This document shows, one piece after another, positions 56,037-62,759 of a stretch of DNA of 64,000 nucleotides. Source of the DNA: a virus; IMG/VR virus record IMGVR_UViG_3300015241_000015, positions 1 through 64,000 of that record. The stretch is one strand, 5' to 3'. Positions within the stretch are counted from its first letter, which is position 1. The number at the start of each line of letters is the position of its first letter. A model generated the notes under the pieces. That model was not told the origin of the DNA. It made no database searches and saw only the letters and a program-made list of their open reading frames with translations. Position numbers and translations under genes: made by a program.

Positions 56037-56765
56037 TTATTTCGAGCAGGGGGCTGTGACGGCGGCCCGCAATTCAGTCAAGAAATTGCTCTCGTGGGTA
56101 AAGCTAGCGATGGCCGGTTGCTCGGTATCGGTTGCCCTAACCGAGTCCTGCGACCCTTTTCCCAGAGAGAATGCGCCGCCCCGGAACGCTAAATAAGTTT
56201 TGGTTTCCGGGAGATAACGCAAGAGCAAGGCGTAGCGGGTATTCAATGAGAATAAAGGAAATTCGCCCACGGTTGATGTAACAGAATGGCCGTTAACGGT
56301 AGCCCTGCCACCAGGGCGAGTGACAATGATATTGTCACCGGGATTGATCTGTCCTTTGACTACCGACTCAACATGAAAACTGCTGTCGGTGAAGAGAAAA
56401 TCTCCAGCCTCAACAATGGAACTCTCGGAGGCCGTGAATGACCCAACCACAACGGTATCGCTGTTATAGCAAGCGAAGCTAACTAGGTTGTGATCGGGAT
56501 AGGATGGAGGAGGTGGGCTGTTTTTGTCCCTTTCCCCAATGAGAATAAACGTTTGGACTCTGGTGTTTACGTCTCTGCCGGCGCTTATTTCTTCGAGAAT
56601 CTTCTTAGGCCCGTGGAACTCGTTATGAATCTTGGCATGGGCGGTCTTGATGACAATGGATGAAACCGGAGTGACCGGCTTTGGTGTAATCGTCTGGATC
56701 GTGGTCTGCTGTCCAAGTGCGCACATGGAGAGCAGTAGGACCGCGACGAGTGGGCAATATTTCAT
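56037..56765 (-). CDS. Secreted hypothetical protein
   Basis: This 242-residue protein has a signal peptide (L-V-A-V-L-L-L-S-M-C-A-L-G) and a beta-rich body with V-V-V-G-S-F-T, G-D-N-I-I-V-T-R-P-G-G and Y-A-L-L-L-R-Y-L-P. It lies 15 nt upstream of the metzincin gene and is likely co-transcribed. It may be its inhibitor or partner. No family assigned. Confidence 0.65.
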   Translation of the reverse strand: MKYCPLVAVLLLSMCALGQQTTIQTITPKPVTPVSSIVIKTAHAKIHNEFHGPKKILEEISAGRDVNTRVQTFILIGERDKNSPPPPSYPDHNLVSFACYNSDTVVVGSFTASESSIVEAGDFLFTDSSFHVESVVKGQINPGDNIIVTRPGGRATVNGHSVTSTVGEFPLFSLNTRYALLLRYLPETKTYLAFRGGAFSLGKGSQDSVRATDTEQPAIASFTHESNFLTELRAAVTAPCSK

Positions 56766-56830
56766 CGGGACTTCCTTCCTTTGGTTCCGAGTAAGTCTTG
56801 CAGCGTTCTAATTTAAACACAAAAATCTCT

Positions 56831-56862
56831 CGCTTGCAATTATCCAAGACTTGGAGTTCAAT
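56831..56862 (+). promoter_or_regulatory. Promoter with CGCTTGCAAT motif for the vWA/TnpB-like operon
   Basis: CGCTTGCAAT is followed by TATCC and a CCAAGACTTGG palindrome (56843-56853). It is the only clear promoter upstream of the string of coupled genes ending with the TnpB-like gene. Confidence 0.5.
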
Positions 56863-56896
56863 AGCACTGGTGTTTCGGTAACGGAAAGGCGCAAGA

Positions 56897-57202
56897 ATGC
56901 CGAAATTTTGGGTCAATGGGGTGGTAGCGGCGCGGGACGGTAAGCCGTATATTCAACTCTCCAATGAAAATGGCATGATCGCGCAATTGACGATGGTCGA
57001 TGCCCGGGCGGTGGCCATGGATATCTTGGTGATGTGCTCGCGCTCCGAGGCCGACGCCATGCTACTGAAGTTCTTTCGCAAAAACGATTTCCCGGAAAAC
57101 GCTGCCGGAGCCATGCTGGTGGACTTTCGTGACTTCCGCCACGACTTGGATATGGAGACAAGCAAAAGATTCGAGGGCGACCCCGAGGACGGGCAAATAT
57201 GA
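56897..57202 (+). CDS. Hypothetical protein
   Basis: This 101-residue protein has a beta-hairpin start (F-W-V-N-G-V-V-A-A-R-D-G-K-P-Y-I-Q-L) and an alpha-helical middle. It is the first gene of the plus-strand operon and overlaps the next gene by ATGA. Function unknown. Confidence 0.6.
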   Translation: MPKFWVNGVVAARDGKPYIQLSNENGMIAQLTMVDARAVAMDILVMCSRSEADAMLLKFFRKNDFPENAAGAMLVDFRDFRHDLDMETSKRFEGDPEDGQI

Positions 57203-57708
57203 ACGCCCAGCAAGCACAGGTGGACCAGAATTTGCAGGAGATCGCCGAGATTCTATTGGCGAAAGTCAAGGAAGGCATGGTGAATGACGCTGTGGTTCCG
57301 CCGACTATCTTCCTTGGCACTGCGGACGGCAAGATCCACACCTGCTTCCTGGATTTTGGAGACGATGAAACGAAACGCACGAGCTGCCTTCAAGCCACGC
57401 AGTTGGCGCGCGAGATTCATGCCGTCACCGGTTTCTTCGTTACGGATATGTGGATGAAATGCGGGACATGTTTACCTGAAGAAACGCCGCGCCAAGCCAT
57501 GGAGCGCGATGCCAGAGAGAGAGCCGGAGTCCGCATAAGCGAACTGCCCGACAAGCGCGAGGCGATCGTGGTTGTGGCTATGGGGCCAGGAGTGAAGAGT
57601 TTCACTTTGAGTTTAGAGCACTGGAAGGAAGGCTCTGTTGTGCGCTTTGGTGAGCCCATACTGTTTGACGGCGTGATCTGCGACCTGTTTCCGCCATGGT
57701 GGGATTGA
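57199..57708 (+). CDS. Hypothetical protein
   Basis: This 169-residue protein is alpha-beta mixed, with C-G-T-C near the middle. It follows the previous gene with a 4-nt overlap and ends one base before the next. Function unknown. Confidence 0.6.
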   Translation: MNAQQAQVDQNLQEIAEILLAKVKEGMVNDAVVPPTIFLGTADGKIHTCFLDFGDDETKRTSCLQATQLAREIHAVTGFFVTDMWMKCGTCLPEETPRQAMERDARERAGVRISELPDKREAIVVVAMGPGVKSFTLSLEHWKEGSVVRFGEPILFDGVICDLFPPWWD

Positions 57709-57709
57709 A

Positions 57710-57985
57710 ATGAATGAGTTGGAAAAGCTTTGTATCTACTGCGAAGAGATGACAACCGATGACGACCGGGTTCTATTGCGCGATGGAGCCGCATACCATC
57801 GAGCCTGCTTCCTGCGCCAGTTCCTGGGGGGAGTCGCGCACATTGAGAGGCGTTGCTCGTGCTTCGTGGAAGGCGCCGAAGAGATCGATCCTCCTGGAGT
57901 CACCTTGCGCCAAGGGGCTATGCTGGCGCTCGAAGCCCATCAGCGGCAATTACAGGCCAGAGAACAGCGGCATAAGGACAACTGA
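57710..57985 (+). CDS. Small Cys-rich protein, possibly LIM-like
   Basis: This 91-residue protein has L-C-I-Y-C-E-E-M, Y-H-R-A-C and C-S-C, resembling one LIM-type zinc module. It follows the upstream gene by one base. Function unknown. Confidence 0.55.
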   Translation: MNELEKLCIYCEEMTTDDDRVLLRDGAAYHRACFLRQFLGGVAHIERRCSCFVEGAEEIDPPGVTLRQGAMLALEAHQRQLQAREQRHKDN

Positions 57986-57986
57986 C

Positions 57987-58415
57987 ATGGGAATCGGCAG
58001 TTACATCTTGGACGATCAAGGCAATCCGGTCATTGAGGCGAATCTCGACAAGTGGGCACGGTGGTTTGAACGCCTGGAGAATAGGGTATTGCGATCCGAC
58101 CATGTCGGCGAGGTTCACGTATCCACAGTATTCCTAGGGGTAGATCACTCTTTTTCATCTGCCCCTAAGCCGATCCTATGGGAGACCATGATCTTTGGCG
58201 GTCACTACGACCAGCGCCAATGGCGTTACGATAGCCGCGAGGCCGCTGAAAAAGGCCACCGGAAAGCGCTGAAGCTAGTAACGGATCGGGCCAAGAAAAT
58301 ATCAGAAGCAGTTAGAGTCATTGAAACGGCGGCCAAGCGTGTGGGGATAGAGGATCCCCACGTAGTCGTTGTAGATCCGAGAGAGAAGAAAGATAGAAAG
58401 GTAAGACCAAAATGA
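57987..58415 (+). CDS. Hypothetical protein of the vWA operon
   Basis: This 142-residue protein starts just after the previous gene and overlaps the vWA gene by ATGA. It has an N-terminal beta-rich part (S-Y-I-L-D-D-Q-G-N-P-V-I-E-A-N) and a long basic C-terminal helix. Function unknown. Confidence 0.6.
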   Translation: MGIGSYILDDQGNPVIEANLDKWARWFERLENRVLRSDHVGEVHVSTVFLGVDHSFSSAPKPILWETMIFGGHYDQRQWRYDSREAAEKGHRKALKLVTDRAKKISEAVRVIETAAKRVGIEDPHVVVVDPREKKDRKVRPK

Positions 58416-59080
58416 AAACAGGACTCACGCAATTCACGCTCGTACTCGATCGTAGCGGTTCGATGGAATCAATCAAGGATGCCACCATCGCCGGGGTCAA
58501 CGAGTTCATCCTGGCGCAAAAGCATGTGCCAAGCGAAGCCAATATTTACGCCGTCAAATTCGACACTGAATACGAAATAATTTACGAAGGCTCTCTTGGG
58601 GCGATGCCACTGCTCGACGGCAACAGTTATCAGCCACGCGCCAACACCGCTCTCCATGACGCCATAGGCCGAGCCATCACCCACACGGGGCAGACGCTGG
58701 CGAGCCAACCGGAGCAGGAGCGGGCGGAGAAAGTGATTTTTGCCATCATGACCGACGGACTGGAAAACGCCTCACGCGAGTATGACCGCGAGAAGATCGC
58801 ACAGATGGTTAAGCTCCAGCGGGAAATCTACAAATGGGAATTCCTCTATCTGGGCGCGAACCAGGATGCGGTGCTGGTGGGAGAGCAGTTGAATATTCCG
58901 AGATCGCACTCTGTAACCTACGCTGCGGCGCCAGCAAATGTCATGTCTGTTATACGCGGCATGTCGGCCAATGCCCAGATGTATCGCCAGGGGGTAGGTG
59001 GAGCAAGGGCGATGGCGTTCACCAATGAACAGCGCAACGAGGCTGTCATCGCAGACGATGTGCGAGAAGCCGCGAAGTAA
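58412..59080 (+). CDS. von Willebrand factor A domain protein
   Basis: This 222-residue protein is a vWA domain with the MIDAS motif D13-R-S-G-S and a later M-T-D-G. It binds a metal and probably a protein ligand. It lies 18 nt upstream of the TnpB-like gene in the same operon. A phage-encoded adaptor or anti-host protein is possible; no other MoxR/vWA pair partner is seen. Confidence 0.85.
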   Translation: MKTGLTQFTLVLDRSGSMESIKDATIAGVNEFILAQKHVPSEANIYAVKFDTEYEIIYEGSLGAMPLLDGNSYQPRANTALHDAIGRAITHTGQTLASQPEQERAEKVIFAIMTDGLENASREYDREKIAQMVKLQREIYKWEFLYLGANQDAVLVGEQLNIPRSHSVTYAAAPANVMSVIRGMSANAQMYRQGVGGARAMAFTNEQRNEAVIADDVREAAK

Positions 59081-59098
59081 GAGGAGAGATAAATCAAG

Positions 59099-60286
59099 AT
59101 GGCGTGGACTTGTAACGATTGCGGACTAGTACGAGAGAAACCCGAGAAGCGCATCCCCACAGGCTGGAAGAAAATCCCGGCGCATGAAACTCGACTGGAG
59201 GCGCTCTACTGCCACGCCTGCCTCTTGAAGCGCTACTCCCTGCGCGCCATTACCATTCCCGTGGCTTCACCACTGGACTGCGACTGGAAAGAACTGGACG
59301 CCAAGCTGGCATCGATGTGGCAAATGACCACCCAGATGTCCAACTGGATCATGACGCAACTCTACTCCCGCGATACCATGCGCGTGAACTCGACAGACAA
59401 GCTTGCGCCCATGCCGCGCATTTATCTCTACCCAGAACTGCGAGTCAAGTGGCCGCAGATGCCCAGCCAATGCACGGCCAGCCTGGAGCAAAGCGTAAGC
59501 AAAAAATATCGGGCGCTCCGTCGCTTCGTGATTGGAAGCTACAGTAAGAGCCTGCCGTCAATGCGCTACCCGACTCCCTTCCCGATCCCAGCCCAGGGCT
59601 GGTCGGTGTTCATCGACAACCAATGTCCGGTGGTCAGTGTGCGGATTGGGGATAGCCGAATGAAACTGCGATTGCGGGGTGGATTCCGCTATCGCCGGCA
59701 ACTCGGAGCCGTGAAGGAAATGATCTCGGGCGCGGCCATGACCGGGGAGTTGGCCATCTTCCGCAATCGCGATGAGATTCTGGTCAAACTGGTGGCGTGG
59801 TTGCCGCGGCTGGCGCAGAAGAAACGCGATGGCGACCTGATAGTCCGCACCACCAAAGAGTCTCTCCTATGCGCGCTCAACGCCAAAGATGAGGTGTTAT
59901 GGAATTACAACGCCGATCATATCCTCAAATGGCAGAGCGAACACCGCCGCCGACTGCAACGTTGGGCAGAAGACCAAAAATATGAGCAGCGCCCGGTTCC
60001 AACCTTCGCCGCATGGCGCGAGATTATGGTGGAGAGGCAACGCGACCGGATGGACAGCGCTTGTCATCAAATCGCGGCGCAACTGATCGGCTACGCGGCC
60101 CGCCGCAATTTCGCGCAAGTGATCTACGACGATTCAGATACTTCGTTCGCGGCCGAGTTCACATATTTCAAATTGCGGCAATTGATTGAGGAGAAAGCAA
60201 ATTATGAGGGGATAATTTTTATTCACGCAAATCAGGCCACATCTGTTGTAAAATCTGAAACGTTGCCGGACAAGGCAACTGAATAA
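59099..60286 (+). CDS. TnpB/Cas12-like protein, probably nuclease-dead, with N-terminal zinc finger
   Basis: This 395-residue protein follows GAGGAGA. A zinc finger (C5, C8, C38, C41) precedes a helical REC-like part (~55-95) and a WED-like beta region (~150-240). A RuvC-like fold starts near L247-I-V-R-T-T, where TnpB has G-I-D-x-G, so the first catalytic Asp is absent. An arginine-rich bridge-helix-like segment is at ~272-295. Q340-V-I-Y-D-D-S aligns with the V-I-x-V-E-D-L of TnpB, with Asp in place of Glu. The end, ~366-395, matches the TnpB stretch before its Cys pairs (A-T-S near 380) but stops before the Cys4 finger and third Asp. RNA-guided binding without cutting is likely, as in TldR, Cas12m or Cas12c. 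Confidence 0.75.
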   Translation: MAWTCNDCGLVREKPEKRIPTGWKKIPAHETRLEALYCHACLLKRYSLRAITIPVASPLDCDWKELDAKLASMWQMTTQMSNWIMTQLYSRDTMRVNSTDKLAPMPRIYLYPELRVKWPQMPSQCTASLEQSVSKKYRALRRFVIGSYSKSLPSMRYPTPFPIPAQGWSVFIDNQCPVVSVRIGDSRMKLRLRGGFRYRRQLGAVKEMISGAAMTGELAIFRNRDEILVKLVAWLPRLAQKKRDGDLIVRTTKESLLCALNAKDEVLWNYNADHILKWQSEHRRRLQRWAEDQKYEQRPVPTFAAWREIMVERQRDRMDSACHQIAAQLIGYAARRNFAQVIYDDSDTSFAAEFTYFKLRQLIEEKANYEGIIFIHANQATSVVKSETLPDKATE

Positions 60287-60299
60287 AAGAAGAATTTTC

Positions 60300-60417
60300 A
60301 TGCTACCGACAAGCTGAGCTGCGGAACCGTCTGATACGTTTACCGATCAGCCGCGAGCAGAGAAGCCGCTAAGCGCTACGGATATCGTCCCTTGTGGATG
60401 CGGCCCGTAGGGTGACC
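60300..60417 (+). ncRNA. Scaffold (tracr/omega-like) RNA, copy A
   Basis: This ~118-nt element begins 14 nt after the TnpB-like stop codon. It aligns almost end to end with copy B at 62395. It has a stem CTGAT/ATCAG (60331-60335 and 60346-60350), a stem CGTCC/GGATG (60386-60390 and 60396-60400), and a GCCG/CGGC closing pair. It ends with an anti-repeat, CCCGTAGGGTGACC, complementary to the array repeat. Compensatory changes between copies support both stems. It lies where omega-RNAs or tracrRNAs lie. Confidence 0.75.
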
Positions 60418-60453
60418 TTTTGACAACTCAATATGGGCGCTCCGGGGTCCCTA

Positions 60454-61254
60454 GGTCACTGCGGGGGAACTCTTGGGGTGATAATCGTGGTCGCCTCGGT
60501 TCGACTCTGTGCAGTCACTTCGGGGACGACTGGTGCGGTCACTTCGGGGATAACCGCCATCGTCACCTCTGGCATTGCTCTTAAATGAAAATCGCTCACC
60601 TCGGGTGACGCGCTCTAGGGATCGTGGTCACTGCGGGTAAAAACGGATGATGGTCGCCTCGGGCTTGACGATTTCGATCACTTCGGGTTGCTGTTGGGAT
60701 GGTCGCTTCGGGGACGACTGGCGCGGGTCACCTCGGGTCGACTGGCAAGGCGTCACTTCGGGTCTATCAGATTTGGTCGCCTCGGGGCCGTATCTTCGCT
60801 GCTATATTCAAGCGGTTACCTCGGGTATGTGTCTGTGTTCTTGACTGCGCCTACTGGTCCACTTCGGGACGATGCGACCATGGTCATCTCGGGAAATGTG
60901 CCGAGGTCACTTCGGGTTGAGCCTGATGGCCCAAAAGTCACCTCGGGATAATCTGTGTGGCTGTCCTTCAATCCAATGGTCACCTCGGTATGGCGCCTGA
61001 GCAGTTCACCTCGGGCCAGAGTACCACTGCCAACAGTTCTGGTCACCTCGGGCCGGATGCTTTCAATCGATGGTCACCTCGGGACAGGCAAGGTCACTTC
61101 GGGTACACCCTGAACCGTCTTTACCACTGGCAAAAATCTGGTCACCTCGGGACGCGGTCAAGCCATAAGCGGTCACTTCGGGAGGTCACTTCGGGAAAAG
61201 CGACCAATGCAGTCACCTCGGGATATCCTCGGATCTAGCAACGGTCACTTCGGG
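60454..61254 (+). repeat. Interspersed 12-nt repeat array, first block (about 28 copies)
   Basis: About 28 copies of GGTCACYTCGGG, all in the same direction, are separated by unique spacers of 1-36 nt, many 12-14 nt. Variants change position 4 or 6 or 7 between C and T and position 5 between A and G, all of which keep pairing with the anti-repeat GUGACC. Several copies have an altered first or second base. No reading frame explains the repeat on either strand. The block is downstream of the scaffold element and the TnpB-like gene. Confidence 0.9.
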
Positions 61255-61289
61255 ATGGAGGGAAGTCATTGGCTCATTTGGCCAAAGCA

Positions 61290-61327
61290 CCCGTGAGGTG
61301 ACCTAAATACAAAATGGTTACCTCGGG
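61290..61327 (+). repeat. Hairpin unit 1: anti-repeat, 12-nt loop, repeat
   Basis: CCCGTGAGGTGACC is joined by a 12-nt TAAATACAAAAT loop to GGTTACCTCGGG. The arms pair with a 2-nt bulge. It resembles the end of scaffold copy B without the scaffold. Confidence 0.8.
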
Positions 61328-61363
61328 AGTAGGGATATGGTCTTCTCTCTCAAAGTAGCGGCA

Positions 61364-61399
61364 CCTGAGGTGACCTAAAGACAATTCGGTCACTTCGGG
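61364..61399 (+). repeat. Hairpin unit 2: anti-repeat, 12-nt loop, repeat
   Basis: CCTGAGGTGACC and GGTCACTTCGGG pair over 12 bp, with the loop TAAAGACAATTC. The same loop sequence recurs in hairpin unit 4. Confidence 0.8.
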
Positions 61400-61414
61400 G
61401 CAATGATACATCAA

Positions 61415-61655
61415 GGTCACTTCGGGAAGAAAATGGCCAGGAAACGCTAGCGCCATTGGGTCACTTCGGGGAGGCGCTCCTTTCAAAAGAAACAAAACTG
61501 GTCACTTCGGGAAGGATTCGTACAAGGCCCGGTCACTTCGGGAACGTTGGCACATGGGTCACTTCGGGAGTATTGCAATTTGGTCACTTCGGGTTATGCC
61601 CATGTCGATATGGGTTGGTCACTTCGGGCTAAGCGCGATTGAAGGTCACTTCGGG
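61415..61655 (+). repeat. Interspersed 12-nt repeat array, second block (8 copies)
   Basis: Eight perfect GGTCACTTCGGG copies are spaced by 13-32 nt. They are more uniform than those of the first block, so they may be younger. The block ends 40 nt before the next gene. Confidence 0.88.
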
Positions 61656-61695
61656 ATGAGACTATACCTCTTGACGGCCATGACACAATCAAGTC

Positions 61696-62298
61696 ATGGC
61701 CAAGCCACTCATCAACGATACCCACGGCAATACTTGGCGAGTGTCCGCTGACATTGCCGGAACTCTTCTGGCAACCTTCGTCGCCAGCCAATCCACCATC
61801 CCGCTCTACATGTCCGAACGAAGCGCGCCGGAGACGGTGTACGAAGTAAAGATCCTGCCCAACGGCTTCATTGGAACTTTCTTGGTTCCTAACGCCAAGA
61901 CCCATGGAGCGAGCGAAGTATGGCTGGACACCCCTGATCCGACCATCTTCTACTTCTTGCAAATCAAAGGCGGGATACTGCAAGTGCAAATCAATCAGCC
62001 CTTCGGAACCCCGCTGGTGGCCGGCCAACTCTACCAGAACGATGGAACTACACCGATCGCACTCCAGCCTGGCGGGATTGGAACGCCGGTGACTATGCCG
62101 GTCCAGACTCAAGGCGAAAACCTGGGGCTATGGGTGGCGGGTTGTGGGCACTGGTTCACCAACTGGGATATTTTCTCAGCACAGATCTCGGGGCAGACCT
62201 CGGCTCTGATATGCTGCCCAGTGTGCTATTACATTCAGCGGGTGATTACGCCGTACTCGTTGATCCACACCGACGCCAACATGATTATTTTTGCGTGA
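61696..62298 (+). CDS. Hypothetical protein inside the repeat locus
   Basis: This 200-residue protein is beta-rich with a C-terminal hydrophobic part and Cys-Cys-Pro-Val-Cys (residues ~173-177). The N-terminal part has I-P-L-Y-M-S-E-R. It might be a tail or cell-surface protein. It is flanked by repeats on both sides, and a repeat copy starts at the base after its stop codon, so it may be co-transcribed with the array. Confidence 0.6.
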   Translation: MAKPLINDTHGNTWRVSADIAGTLLATFVASQSTIPLYMSERSAPETVYEVKILPNGFIGTFLVPNAKTHGASEVWLDTPDPTIFYFLQIKGGILQVQINQPFGTPLVAGQLYQNDGTTPIALQPGGIGTPVTMPVQTQGENLGLWVAGCGHWFTNWDIFSAQISGQTSALICCPVCYYIQRVITPYSLIHTDANMIIFA

Positions 62299-62310
62299 AG
62301 TCACTTCGGG
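62299..62310 (+). repeat. Single repeat copy after the intervening gene
   Basis: AGTCACTTCGGG follows the stop codon directly and matches the array consensus except for its first base. Confidence 0.8.
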
Positions 62311-62394
62311 CGGTGGTCTTGGGATGCGGCAGAGCAGGCACGAAAAAGCCTGGAGCCGCTCGCGAAGATGTAAGTGAATGAAAATGAACTTTTT

Positions 62395-62513
62395 ATGCTA
62401 CCGACAAGCTGAGCCGCATCACCGTCTGGAACGTTTACCGACCAGCCGCTCGCGGAGAAGCCGACAAGCGTCACGGATATCAGCCACTTACGGCTGCGGC
62501 CCGTGAGGTGACC
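62395..62513 (+). ncRNA. Scaffold (tracr/omega-like) RNA, copy B
   Basis: This 119-nt copy matches copy A at roughly 80% by eye. Its stems are CTGG/CCAG (62426-62429, 62442-62445) and CAGCC/GGCTG (62481-62485, 62492-62496). At three stem positions both copies pair although bases differ. It ends with CCCGTGAGGTGACC and is directly followed by a loop and repeat, so it forms a natural single-guide-like unit with a ~35-nt downstream spacer. Confidence 0.8.
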
Positions 62514-62537
62514 TAAAGATCAAACGGTTACCTCGGG
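62500..62537 (+). repeat. Hairpin unit 3 fused to scaffold copy B
   Basis: The anti-repeat at the scaffold end, a 12-nt TAAAGATCAAAC loop and GGTTACCTCGGG form a hairpin. The sequence after it would be the guide. Confidence 0.8.
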
Positions 62538-62572
62538 ATCACGGTCTTGGATGTGATCCTCCATCCCGTTAT

Positions 62573-62609
62573 CCGTGAGGTGACCTAAAGACAATTCGGT
62601 CACTTCGGG
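62573..62609 (+). repeat. Hairpin unit 4
   Basis: CCGTGAGGTGACC, a 12-nt TAAAGACAATTC loop and GGTCACTTCGGG. The loop is identical to that of unit 2. Confidence 0.8.
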
Positions 62610-62647
62610 CAGGACTATCTGCCGGTCGCTTTCAAGCGTGACGGCCC

Positions 62648-62683
62648 CCTGAGGTGACCTAAAGACAAAATGGTTACCTCGGG
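62648..62683 (+). repeat. Hairpin unit 5
   Basis: CCTGAGGTGACC, a 12-nt TAAAGACAAAAT loop and GGTTACCTCGGG. It is the last unit before the endolysin gene. Confidence 0.8.
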
Positions 62684-62759
62684 TGAAGGAGATGCAAAGG
62701 AAGCCGGACTCTACCGGTAGAGGCTGAAATGCCGATAGAGGCCACAGAGGCAGAACTCC

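Noticed and set aside
60647-61238. Open frames across the repeat array, with repeated S-G and H-L-G patterns
   Set aside because: They are produced by the 12-nt repeats in all frames, have no binding sites, and overlap each other on both strands.
60454-61655. Classical CRISPR array
   Set aside because: Repeats are only 12 nt, spacers are irregular, and no Cas1/Cas2 or known effector set is present; I list it as a CRISPR-like repeat array instead.
60454-61655. Iteron or centromere array bound by a protein
   Set aside because: Not excluded, but the wobble-preserving changes, covarying scaffold copies and matching anti-repeats are better explained by RNA pairing.
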